A program made the translations under genes and the position numbers. Below, one piece after another: positions 17,721-25,801 of a stretch of 64,000 nt of DNA. Numbering within the stretch: position 1 is the stretch's first letter; every line of letters starts with the position of its first letter. Source of the stretch: CAVWTN01 sp963757945. Lineage in GTDB: Bacteria; Vulcanimicrobiota; Vulcanimicrobiia; Vulcanimicrobiales; Vulcanimicrobiaceae. Location of the stretch: positions 2,294,001-2,358,000 of the forward strand of contig CAVWTN010000002.1 in NCBI GenBank assembly GCA_963757945.1, in the 5' to 3' direction. The notes under the pieces were generated by a model. The model did not search any database, was not told the origin of the DNA, and was given only the letters and a program-made list of their open reading frames with translations.

Positions 17721-18319
17721 GCGAACTCACCGTGACCGTCGGCCGCGCCGTAGCGCTCGGCTTGACGCTCGCCGCGCCGATCGGGCCGATGGCGGTCCTG
17801 TTGATGCGCCGCACGCTCGTCGACGGACTGTCCGCGGGCCTGCTCTGCGGCGCCGGGATCGCGACGGCCGATGCGCTCTACGCCGCGCTCGCAGCAGCGG
17901 GGATCGCGGGCATCTCCGCCTTCCTCGCGGCACATGCGACGATCGTGCATCTGATCGCGGGCGCAATCATGATCGCGATCGGCGCGCGCATGCTGTTCGC
18001 ACCGGGAGGCGAGCCGAAATCTACATCTGCAAGCGGTCGCTATCTGGAAACTGTCTTTCTGACGCTGACGAATCCGATGACGATTCTCACGTACGCCGCC
18101 GCGTTCAATCTGCTCGCGCCGGTCGGATCGTTCGAGCCGCGCATCGCCGCGCTCTCCGTCGCGGGCGTCTTCGCGGGCTCGATGCTCTGGTGGGTCATCC
18201 TCGGCTTCGCGGTCTCACGGATGCGCCACGTCATCACGGGTTCGTTGCGCCTAGCGATCGACCGCGTCGCCGGGATCTTCCTGATCGGTTTCGGCGCGCG
18301 CACGGCCACGCTACGATGA
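17717..18319 (+). CDS. LysE/RhtB-family exporter within the nuo operon
   Basis: A 200-residue inner-membrane protein with about six transmembrane helices and the LysE-type N-terminal motif (AAPIGPMAVLLMRRTL) plus LTNPMTILTYAAAF. The family exports amino acids or related small molecules. It is unusual here because it is wedged between nuoD and nuoE, translationally overlapped with nuoD (GTGA). It has no known role in complex I, so it may be a passenger using operon transcription. The exported substrate cannot be inferred. Confidence 0.88.
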   Translation: MSELTVTVGRAVALGLTLAAPIGPMAVLLMRRTLVDGLSAGLLCGAGIATADALYAALAAAGIAGISAFLAAHATIVHLIAGAIMIAIGARMLFAPGGEPKSTSASGRYLETVFLTLTNPMTILTYAAAFNLLAPVGSFEPRIAALSVAGVFAGSMLWWVILGFAVSRMRHVITGSLRLAIDRVAGIFLIGFGARTATLR

Positions 18320-18383
18320 AACTCGTCGCGAATGTAGAATGGCGCTGCTTTCCAGTCCCGCTCCGTTCGTTCGGAGAGCGGCC

Positions 18384-19184
18384 ATGCGCGCCGTGCGGAT
18401 GCGGGGCCGTCGAAAGGCGCACCACTACGTGACCCAACCGAGAGATTTCGCAGCAACGCGAGCACAGGTCGAACCGGAAGCGAGGAAGTTGATCGCGCGA
18501 TACCCCGAATCGCGCTCAGCCCTGCTGCCGATTCTGCACGCGTTTCAGAACCTCGAAGGCTGGGTTTCGCCGGAGGCGCTCGCGACCGCGGCGGAGTGGC
18601 TGGAGCTGCCGCTTTCCGTCGTCGAATCGACGGCCTCGTTCTATACGCTGTTCTTCCGTAAGCCCGTCGGCAAGTACATGCTGCAACCGTGCCGCGGACT
18701 CGCGTGCGCGATCAACGGCGCCGAGGAGACGATGCGTCATTTTCGCGAGAAGCTCGGAGTCGGGAATCTCGAGACGACGCCGGACGGGACGTTTTCGTAC
18801 GAAGAGGTCGAGTGTTTGGCCGCGTGCGATCGCGCGCCGTGCATGCAAGTGAACCTCGAGTTTCTGTACGACCTGACGCCGCAGAAAATCGACGAGATGC
18901 TGGCGGCGATGCGCGCCGGCACGTTCGAGGTCGCGCCGCTCCCGCAGACCGTTGCGCCGGGGCCGAATTGGCGGGTCGGTCAAGATCCGCCCAAGCGCTC
19001 TCCCGGCGCGCAGGGCGTGAGCGACCCGAATGCGCCGGGCGGCATCGGCGATGCCAGCGGCCGGCGCATGCTCGAGCGCCTCGCGCAGGATCCCGGCCCC
19101 GTGGAGGCGCGTCCGACGAACGAACGCGCGATCGTCGAGGGCCCGCCCGTTTCGAGCGTCGCGGGCTCCGGGAACGCGCATTAG
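18384..19184 (+). CDS. nuoE: NADH-quinone oxidoreductase subunit E with C-terminal extension
   Basis: A 24-kDa-type subunit with a thioredoxin-like [2Fe-2S] domain (cluster N1a). The four ligands lie in PCRGLACAING and ECLAACDRAPC. ATG 18384 has GGAGAG upstream; a GTG at 18429 fits the usual family N-terminus better, so the start is uncertain. Beyond the family domain there is a Pro/Gly-rich tail of about 75 residues with no predicted fold. Confidence 0.93.
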   Translation: MRAVRMRGRRKAHHYVTQPRDFAATRAQVEPEARKLIARYPESRSALLPILHAFQNLEGWVSPEALATAAEWLELPLSVVESTASFYTLFFRKPVGKYMLQPCRGLACAINGAEETMRHFREKLGVGNLETTPDGTFSYEEVECLAACDRAPCMQVNLEFLYDLTPQKIDEMLAAMRAGTFEVAPLPQTVAPGPNWRVGQDPPKRSPGAQGVSDPNAPGGIGDASGRRMLERLAQDPGPVEARPTNERAIVEGPPVSSVAGSGNAH

Positions 19185-19185
19185 C

Positions 19186-20457
19186 ATGCAGCTCGAGAAG
19201 GTTCTGACGGCCGGCATCGGCGAGTTGAATCTGCGCGACATCGACGTGTATCGCGCGCAGGGCGGCTATGCGCAATTCGAGCGCGCCGTGACGGCGCTCA
19301 AACCGTCCGACGTCGTCGACGCGACGCTGAAATCGGGGCTGCGCGGCCGCGGCGGCGCGGGCTTCCCGACCGGGCGCAAGTGGCAGTTCTTGCCGAACGA
19401 CGGCCGCCCGCGATACATGGTCTGCAATTGCGACGAAGCGGAGCCCGGCACGTTCAAGGATCACATGCTGCTCGAAGAGACGCCGCATCAAGTGATCGAG
19501 GGAATCTTGATCGGCGCGTATGCGATCGGCGCGCGGCAGGCCTTCATGTTCATCCGCGGCGAGTTCAAACGCGGCTACGAGATCTTCAACGCGGCGCTCG
19601 ACCAGGCGCGCCGGGCCGGCTACGTCGGCGAGAAACTGTTCGGCACGGACTACTCGCTCGAGATGATCGTGCATCGCGGCGCGGGCGCGTACATCTGCGG
19701 CGAGGAGACGGCGCTGCTCAACGCCGTCGAAGGCCGCCGCGGCGAACCGCGTCTGAAACCGCCGTTCCCGGCGATCAAAGGGCTCTACGGCCAGCCGACC
19801 GTCGTCAACAACGTCGAGACGCTCGGTTATCTGCCGCACATCCTGCGCCGCGGCTCCGAGTGGTTCGCGAAGGTCGGCACGGAGCGTTCGACCGGCTATA
19901 AGATCGTATCGATCAGCGGGCACGTGCAGCGTCCCGGCAACTACGAGATCCCGCTCGGCTTGCCGATCCGCACGCTGATCGACGAGGTCGCGGGCGGGAT
20001 GCGTCCCGGGCGCACGTTCCGCGCGATCCAGCCCGGCGGCGGCTCCTCGGCGTGCCTGTTCGAAGAACATCTCGATCTCGGCTACGACTACGAATCGCTC
20101 GCGGCGAACGGCACGATGCTCGGCTCGGGCGCCGCCGTCGTCTTCGACGACACGACGGATTTCGTGAAGGCGGCGCACGCGCTCGTGCGTTTCTTCGCGC
20201 ACGAATCGTGCGGGCAGTGCACGCCGTGCCGCGAGGGCGGACACTGGCTCGAGACGACGCTCGAGCGGATCCTGCACGGCGCCGGGCGGCAATCCGATAT
20301 CGACATGCTGGTCTCGGTGAGCCGGCAGATGACGGGCCTCAACCTCTGCCCGCTCGGCGACTCGATCGAACCGTTTCTGGCTTCGGTCGTCAAGCGTTTC
20401 CCCGAGCAGTTCCAGGCCTACGTCGCGAGCGCGGCGCCGGCGGCGGGGGCGCGATAG
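19186..20457 (+). CDS. nuoF: NADH-quinone oxidoreductase subunit F
   Basis: A 423-residue 51-kDa-type subunit that binds NADH, FMN and cluster N3. The FMN/NADH region GRGGAGFPTGRKW, the segment NCDEAEPGTFKD and the nucleotide-binding GAGAYICGEETAL are present. The [4Fe-4S] ligands are ESCGQCTPCREG plus the later LCPLGD. The ATG lies 1 nt after the nuoE stop. Confidence 0.97.
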   Translation: MQLEKVLTAGIGELNLRDIDVYRAQGGYAQFERAVTALKPSDVVDATLKSGLRGRGGAGFPTGRKWQFLPNDGRPRYMVCNCDEAEPGTFKDHMLLEETPHQVIEGILIGAYAIGARQAFMFIRGEFKRGYEIFNAALDQARRAGYVGEKLFGTDYSLEMIVHRGAGAYICGEETALLNAVEGRRGEPRLKPPFPAIKGLYGQPTVVNNVETLGYLPHILRRGSEWFAKVGTERSTGYKIVSISGHVQRPGNYEIPLGLPIRTLIDEVAGGMRPGRTFRAIQPGGGSSACLFEEHLDLGYDYESLAANGTMLGSGAAVVFDDTTDFVKAAHALVRFFAHESCGQCTPCREGGHWLETTLERILHGAGRQSDIDMLVSVSRQMTGLNLCPLGDSIEPFLASVVKRFPEQFQAYVASAAPAAGAR

Positions 20458-20462
20458 TCGCG

Positions 20463-22697
20463 ATGGCAAAGGACGTAACGCTGACGATCGACGGAATCTC
20501 CGTCACGGTCCCCGCAGGCACGCTGATCGTCGAGGCGGCCAAGCAGATTCACACGGATATCCCCGTCTACTGCTATCACGAGAAGCTGGGGCCGGCGGGA
20601 CTGTGCCGCATGTGCTTGGTCGACGTGGCCAAGACGCCGAAATTGCAGATCGCGTGCAACACGACGGTCGCCGAAGGCATGGCCGTCGAGACGCGCGGGC
20701 CGAAGGTGGAAGAAGGCCGCCGCGCGGTGCTCGAGTTCTTGCTCGTGAACCACCCGCTCGATTGCCCGATCTGCGATAAGGGCGGCGAGTGCGATCTGCA
20801 AGATTACACGATGGCCTACGGCCAAGGCGCCTCGCGGTTGGCCGAGCCGAAGGGCAGCAAGCCGAAGGCGATCGATCTCGGTCCCACGATCGTGCTCGAC
20901 GACGAGCGCTGCGTCGTGTGCCAGCGCTGCTCGCGCTTCGATGAGATCATCACGAACGAACGCTCGCTCGTCGTGAAGGATCGCGGTCAACGCGACGTGA
21001 TCTCGACGGCGACCGGGGCGCCGTACGTTTCGAATTTCAGCGGCAACGTGACCGAGCTGTGCCCGGTCGGCGCGCTGACCTCGAAGACGTACCGTTTCAA
21101 GTCGCGGCCGTGGGATCTCAACCGCACGCGCACGTCGTGCGCGCAATGCAGCCTCGGGTGCGGCTTGAATCTGGACGCGCGCTTCGGCGCGGTGCTGCGC
21201 ACGATGTCGGCGGCCGACGACGACGCGATTTCGGAAGGCTGGCTCTGCGATCGCGGGCGTTACAACGTCGGCTACGCGAAGGACCCGCGCCGCCTGACCT
21301 CGCCGCTGTTGCGGCGCGACGGGGAGTGGGTGCAGGTCTCCTGGGACGAGGCGATCGGCGCTTGGGCGCAATCGCTGCGCGGCGCGCAACCGGATGAGAT
21401 CGCGGCACTGGGCGGCGGGCGTTTGCTCAACGAAGAGGCGTACCTGCTGCAGCACGTCTATCGCGCGCTCGGCGCGCGCAACCTCGATTGGCGCGCCGGC
21501 CGTCAGCGGATGGCGTTGCAGCCGCTCGCGGGGACGCCGGAAGACCTCGAGCGAGCCGAGGTGATCGTCACCTACGGACGGCCGCCTTCGCAGCTCGCGC
21601 CGGTCCTGGATCTGCGGATCCGCAAGGCCGTCACACGCTCGGGCGCCACGCTGATCTCGCTGGGCGCGCATCGCGCGAACTCGTTCGTCCCCGAGCGGCA
21701 CGCCGGCTCGATCGAGGAGCTCGTCGCGGCGCTCCCGCCGGCCTACGAGCGCCTCGCGGTCATTTGGGACGGGTGCGACGGCGCGTTGAACGACGAGTTT
21801 TCGGCCTGGTGCTTCGCGCAGCGGGACGCCGGGAAGACGATCTTCGCGTACATCCCCTCGGAGCAGCCCAACGGCCGCGGCGCCGAAGCGATGGGCATGC
21901 TGCCCCGCGACGGCGGCCTCGACTCGTTCGGGATCTTCGCCGCCGCGGCCGATGGCCGGATCAAGTCGCTCGCGATCCTCGGCACCAATCCGGTGCTGCG
22001 CTTCGCCGATCGCGCGCTCGTCGAGACGGCCCTGGCGCGCACGCCGTTCGTCGTCGTCAGCGAACTGTTCATGACGCAGACCGCCGAGCGTGCAACGCTC
22101 GTGCTTCCGGTCGCCGGCGCGTTCGAAAAGCGCGGCACGCTGTTGAATCTGAGCGGTTCGCTCGTCAGCGTCGCACCCGGAACCGCCGCGCCCGAAGGAG
22201 TCCTCAGCGACGGCGAGCTGCTGGTCGCGCTCGCCGCCGATCTGGACGTTGCGATCCCCGCACCCGGCCGGCTCGACGCCGCGGTGCGCGAACGCGCCGC
22301 CGCTCCGCGCGAGCTCGACGCCGCGCCCTACGATGCGCCCGCGGCCCCTGCGGGCGGGACGCTGACGCTCGTCGTCGATGCGCCGATCTTCGCGGGCGGC
22401 GGCACGAGCGCGTTCGACGAGCGCATCGCGACCTTGCGGCCGCAAGCTCTCGCGCGCGTCAGCGCCGCGACGGCCCGCACGCTCGGCGTCGAAGCGGGCG
22501 ATCTCGTCGATCTCACCACCGGAGGCGAGCGTTTCCTGCGCGACCTGCCGATCGCCCTCGACGACGGGCTTGCGGACGGCACGCTCGCGATCGCCGACGG
22601 ACTGCCGGACGCGCCCGCGAACGCGCTCGGAACGGCGGCGACGGTCGCGCTCGCGAACGTGCGCTCGGCGCGCAATCTCGAGCGGGCGCCCGTATGA
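20463..22697 (+). CDS. nuoG: NADH-quinone oxidoreductase subunit G
   Basis: A 744-residue 75-kDa-type subunit. N-terminal ferredoxin-like ligands for N1b (YCYHEKLGPAGLCRMC, then CNT), N5 (HPLDCPICDKGGEC) and N4 (CVVCQRC, then CPVGAL) are intact. A further CxxCxxxC plus Cys set (CAQCSLGC, then WLCDRG) is the ligand pattern of the off-path cluster N7, found in some NuoG proteins. A molybdopterin-oxidoreductase-like domain follows and has lost the cofactor role in this family. Confidence 0.96.
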   Translation: MAKDVTLTIDGISVTVPAGTLIVEAAKQIHTDIPVYCYHEKLGPAGLCRMCLVDVAKTPKLQIACNTTVAEGMAVETRGPKVEEGRRAVLEFLLVNHPLDCPICDKGGECDLQDYTMAYGQGASRLAEPKGSKPKAIDLGPTIVLDDERCVVCQRCSRFDEIITNERSLVVKDRGQRDVISTATGAPYVSNFSGNVTELCPVGALTSKTYRFKSRPWDLNRTRTSCAQCSLGCGLNLDARFGAVLRTMSAADDDAISEGWLCDRGRYNVGYAKDPRRLTSPLLRRDGEWVQVSWDEAIGAWAQSLRGAQPDEIAALGGGRLLNEEAYLLQHVYRALGARNLDWRAGRQRMALQPLAGTPEDLERAEVIVTYGRPPSQLAPVLDLRIRKAVTRSGATLISLGAHRANSFVPERHAGSIEELVAALPPAYERLAVIWDGCDGALNDEFSAWCFAQRDAGKTIFAYIPSEQPNGRGAEAMGMLPRDGGLDSFGIFAAAADGRIKSLAILGTNPVLRFADRALVETALARTPFVVVSELFMTQTAERATLVLPVAGAFEKRGTLLNLSGSLVSVAPGTAAPEGVLSDGELLVALAADLDVAIPAPGRLDAAVRERAAAPRELDAAPYDAPAAPAGGTLTLVVDAPIFAGGGTSAFDERIATLRPQALARVSAATARTLGVEAGDLVDLTTGGERFLRDLPIALDDGLADGTLAIADGLPDAPANALGTAATVALANVRSARNLERAPV

Positions 22698-23701
22698 ACG
22701 CCGCGCTCGACGTTCTCAACGCGACGCCGCTGTGGCTCGTCGTCACCCTCAAGTCGGCGATCCTGCTGGTCGTCGTGTTGACGACGTTCGCCTATCTGAT
22801 GCTGTTCGAGCGCAAGATCCTGGGTTGGATGCAGCTGCGCCCGGGTCCCAACCGGGTCGGCCCGTGGGGCCTCTTGCAGCCGGCCGCCGACGCCGCGAAG
22901 ATGCTCTTCAAAGAAGATCTCACGCCGAACACGGCCGATCCGTTCGTGTATCGCTACGCGCCGTTCATCTCGCTGTTCACCGCGATGGCGGTCTTCGCGG
23001 TCATCCCGTTCTCCGAAAGCTCGGGCGGCCTGTGGAGCATCGGCGACGTCAACGCGGGCATCCTCGTGATCTTCGCGCTGACCTCGATCGGCATCTACGG
23101 AATCTCGCTTGCCGGCTGGTCGTCGGGTTCGAAGTTCTCGCTTTTGGGCAGCGTCCGCGCGACCGCGCAGATGATCAGCTACGAGCTCGCGATGACGATG
23201 TCCGTCGTGGGCGTGCTGATCCTCGCGGGCACGACCTCGCTCTCGGGGATCGTGCACGCCCAGCAGCGCGTCTGGTTCGTGATCCCGCAGATCATCGGCT
23301 TCGCGATCTACATCATCACCGCCGTCGCCGAGACCAATCGCACGCCCTTCGACTTGGTCGAAGCGGAGACCGAGCTCGTCGGCGGCTTCCACACCGAATA
23401 CTCCGGGCTGCGCTTCGGCCTGTTCTTCATCGCGGAGTACCTGAACATGATCAGCGTCTCGTGCCTGGCGACGCTGCTGTTCCTGGGCGGCTGGAACGCC
23501 CCGTTCGGCCTGACCGTCGTTCCGGGGATCGTCTGGTTCATCCTGAAAGTCTCGCTGTTCATCTTCATGTACATCTGGTTGCGCACGACCCTCCCTCGCT
23601 TGCGCTACGACCGGCTGATGGCGTTCGGCTGGAAAGTTCTGCTCCCGGTCGCGATCCTCAACCTCATGATCACCGCGGCGATCGTCGCCGTGGTCGGATA
23701 G
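22694..23701 (+). CDS. nuoH: NADH-quinone oxidoreductase subunit H
   Basis: A 335-residue membrane subunit with about eight helices that forms the quinone channel with NuoB/D. Conserved segments include ERKILGWMQLRPGPNRVGP and the acidic loop ETNRTPFDLVEAE linking quinone chemistry to proton pumping. It overlaps nuoG by 4 nt (ATGA). Confidence 0.97.
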   Translation: MNAALDVLNATPLWLVVTLKSAILLVVVLTTFAYLMLFERKILGWMQLRPGPNRVGPWGLLQPAADAAKMLFKEDLTPNTADPFVYRYAPFISLFTAMAVFAVIPFSESSGGLWSIGDVNAGILVIFALTSIGIYGISLAGWSSGSKFSLLGSVRATAQMISYELAMTMSVVGVLILAGTTSLSGIVHAQQRVWFVIPQIIGFAIYIITAVAETNRTPFDLVEAETELVGGFHTEYSGLRFGLFFIAEYLNMISVSCLATLLFLGGWNAPFGLTVVPGIVWFILKVSLFIFMYIWLRTTLPRLRYDRLMAFGWKVLLPVAILNLMITAAIVAVVG

Positions 23702-23705
23702 CGGC

Positions 23706-24302
23706 ATGCGCGAATTCTTCGACGCGGTCAACGCGCTCGGCGCCGGCTTCGCAACGACGTTCAAGTACCTCTTCAAGAAGAAGCCGACGATCGAGTATCC
23801 GACGATCAAGAAGCAGCACGCTCCGCGCTTCCACGGCCTGCACGAGCTGCGCCGCTACGGCGACGCCAAGGAGCGTTGCATCGGCTGCGAGCTCTGCGCG
23901 ATCGCCTGCCCCGCGAATGCGATCACCGTCATCGGCGCGGAGAACTCGCCGGAGCACCGCGTCTCGCCGGGCGAACGCTATGCGGCGCGCTACGAGATCG
24001 ACGAATTGCGCTGCATCTTCTGCGGACTCTGCGAAGAGGCGTGCCCGACGGACGCGATCGTGCTGACGCCCGCCTTCGAGATGGCCGACTATCGCCGCGG
24101 CTCGTTCATCTACTCCAAGGACCGCCTGCTCGTGCCGCCCGAGGCCGGCATCGGCACCGCTCCGGACGAGCGGCCGGGCGGCATCCCCGGCGATCTCGGC
24201 GCCGTGATCGAACAGAAGTCGACCATCGACATCACCGCCGGATACGGCGCGACGAATCGCGGCGAGATCCTCAAGACGCAACGCATGGGGCTCGCCGGAT
24301 GA
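23706..24302 (+). CDS. nuoI: NADH-quinone oxidoreductase subunit I
   Basis: A 198-residue subunit with two [4Fe-4S] ferredoxin motifs, CIGCELCAIACP and CIFCGLCEEACP, which bind N6a and N6b. The N-terminal basic/hydrophobic segment is normal for the family. The C-terminal tail of about 50 residues is longer than the core domain needs. It overlaps nuoJ by 4 nt. Confidence 0.97.
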   Translation: MREFFDAVNALGAGFATTFKYLFKKKPTIEYPTIKKQHAPRFHGLHELRRYGDAKERCIGCELCAIACPANAITVIGAENSPEHRVSPGERYAARYEIDELRCIFCGLCEEACPTDAIVLTPAFEMADYRRGSFIYSKDRLLVPPEAGIGTAPDERPGGIPGDLGAVIEQKSTIDITAGYGATNRGEILKTQRMGLAG

Positions 24303-24898
24303 TCCTCTTCGCAGCCCTCGCGGCCGTGCTGATCGTCAGCGCGCTCTTCACGATCACCGCGAAGAAGCCGGTCTACAGCGTCATCGGGATGCTCTTGAAC
24401 TTCCTCGGCCTCGCCGTGTTGTATCTCTCGCTCTCGGCCGAGTTCATGGCCGTCATCCAGATCGTCGTCTACAGCGGCGCGATCATGGTCCTCTTCGTCT
24501 TCGTCATCGCGCTGCTCTCGAGCGGCGTCGGCCCGTTCAGCGTCGGCCCCGACCGCCTGCCGCGCGCGCTCATCCCCGCCGCCATCCTCTCGTTCGTCTG
24601 CCTGGCGCTCGTGATCTTCGGCCTCGCGCACACGCCGTTCATCGAGATCGCGAGCACGACGGCCGCCACGAACACGGGCGCCCCCGGCCTGCCGAACGTC
24701 TTCGGCAGCGTCGCCGATTTCGGCGCCACGCTCTTCACCGCGCAGCTGCTGCCCTTCGAGATCACCGCGTTCATCCTGATGGTCGCCGTGATCGGCGTCG
24801 TCCTCCTCGCAGGCGACGCCTCCCCCGTCAAGGGCCTCGCGACCCGCCGCCGCCCGAAATCGAGCGAACGCGAGCCGATCGTGAAAGCGAAGTCATGA
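24299..24898 (+). CDS. nuoJ: NADH-quinone oxidoreductase subunit J
   Basis: A 199-residue membrane subunit with five helices. The third helix region, EFMAVIQIVVYSGAIMVLF, is the conserved part that contains the pi-bulge in known structures. The cytoplasmic tail is basic (TRRRPKSSEREP). It overlaps both neighbours by 4 nt. The coding strand becomes markedly C-rich here. Confidence 0.96.
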   Translation: MILFAALAAVLIVSALFTITAKKPVYSVIGMLLNFLGLAVLYLSLSAEFMAVIQIVVYSGAIMVLFVFVIALLSSGVGPFSVGPDRLPRALIPAAILSFVCLALVIFGLAHTPFIEIASTTAATNTGAPGLPNVFGSVADFGATLFTAQLLPFEITAFILMVAVIGVVLLAGDASPVKGLATRRRPKSSEREPIVKAKS

Positions 24899-25200
24899 CG
24901 GTCCCGATCACGCTCTACATCGCGCTCTCCGCCGTCATCTTTTTCATCGGCGTCGCCGGCGTGCTCGTGCGCCGCAACCCGCTGATCATGCTCATGTCCA
25001 TCGAGCTGATGTGGAACGCCGCCAACATCGCCTTCATCGCCTTCGCACGCGCCTGGCTGAACAACGTCGGCCACATCTTCGCCTTCCTCGTCATCACCGT
25101 CGCCGCCGCGGAAGCCGCCATCGGCCTCGCCATCGTGGTCGTCGTCTTCCGCAACGCGAAGAACGTCGACGTGGATGAAGTCGCGAGCCTGCACGGATGA
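24895..25200 (+). CDS. nuoK: NADH-quinone oxidoreductase subunit K
   Basis: A 101-residue, three-helix proton-pathway subunit. Both conserved membrane glutamates are present (LMSIELMWNAAN and AAAEAAIGLAIV). It is the last gene of the tightly overlapped first half of the operon; nuoL begins only after a 601-nt gap filled by hairpin repeats. Coding-strand C is strongly in excess (25 C against 12 G in 25021-25080). Confidence 0.97.
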   Translation: MTVPITLYIALSAVIFFIGVAGVLVRRNPLIMLMSIELMWNAANIAFIAFARAWLNNVGHIFAFLVITVAAAEAAIGLAIVVVVFRNAKNVDVDEVASLHG

Positions 25201-25256
25201 AGATGATGATGCGTTCGGCAAGCGCAATGGGGCCCGCGGCTGGCTCTGCTGGGCCC

Positions 25257-25508
25257 GCGCTCGCGGCGGGCCACCACCACCCCCCGCCGGAGCCGCTGAG
25301 GATTTTCGCATCCTGCGAAAATCCTCGCTGCACCGCCGCCGCCCTCTCGCCCACCCCACGATGCTTGCGCATCGCGGGGACCCCGCGAGGGTTGAAAAGC
25401 GCTCCGCCTACGGCTCCGCGCCCCCACACGCAAAGCGCGTGGGGCCCCCAAGCTCCGGCCGGCGGTCGGAGCCTCCGTCGGGGGGTGGTGGTGGCCCACC
25501 GCGAGCGC
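25257..25508 (+). repeat. Giant hairpin repeat, copy A (left module of pair 1)
   Basis: The outer arms 25257-25285 and 25480-25508 are complementary at 28 of 29 positions, and pairing extends inward with one more mismatch to about 36 nt per arm. Inside is a perfect 13-bp hairpin (25298-25310 and 25314-25326, loop TCC) with core TTTTCGCA/TGCGAAAA, outer stem GAGGA/TCCTC. It is followed by the shared GCTGCACCGCCGCC segment and, near the right arm, GGCGGTCGGAGC. This copy carries about 100 extra nt of other short dyads between those two segments. It is preceded by GGGCCC and followed by TA. Confidence 0.9.
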
Positions 25509-25621
25509 TACTCAGAGACGCGTGAAGGGATGTATCGCATTCGTAGTCACGACGCAAGCGTTGCCACCGGCGCGGGCGCGAGCGCGTTTGCCGTATGCTC
25601 GGCCGTCGCAAGCCGTCAGCA
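25509..25621. other. Spacer between hairpin modules A and B
   Basis: 113 nt with no open reading frame supported by codon use, no promoter and no RNA motif that I recognise. The comparable spacer of the second pair is 123 nt but not clearly similar in sequence. Long GC-rich frames crossing 25201-25801 follow hairpin arms and are not credible genes. Confidence 0.5.
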
Positions 25622-25776
25622 GTCCTCGTGGGCGGGGCGACATCCCGTCCCCGGGGGCTCCGACGACGAGCGGAGCCATGGATGGCGGGAGCGAGGAGCG
25701 GTGCAGCGTGAGTTTTCGCAGGATGCGAAAACTCACAGCGGCCCCGGGGACGGGATGTCGCCCCGACCGCGAGGAC
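25622..25776 (-). repeat. Giant hairpin repeat, copy B (right module of pair 1, inverted)
   Basis: The outer arms 25624-25656 and 25742-25774 pair at 31 of 33 positions, and two further base pairs extend the stem to 25622/25776. The internal 13-bp hairpin (25708-25720 and 25724-25736) keeps TTTTCGCA/TGCGAAAA but has outer stem GTGAG/CTCAC, where copy A has GAGGA/TCCTC. Read on the minus strand, the order CCGCT-hairpin-GCTGCACCGC-GTCGGAGC matches the other copies. It ends 25 nt before the nuoL start. Confidence 0.9.
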
Positions 25777-25801
25777 GTCACCGTCTAGAAAAAGGCCCAG
25801 C

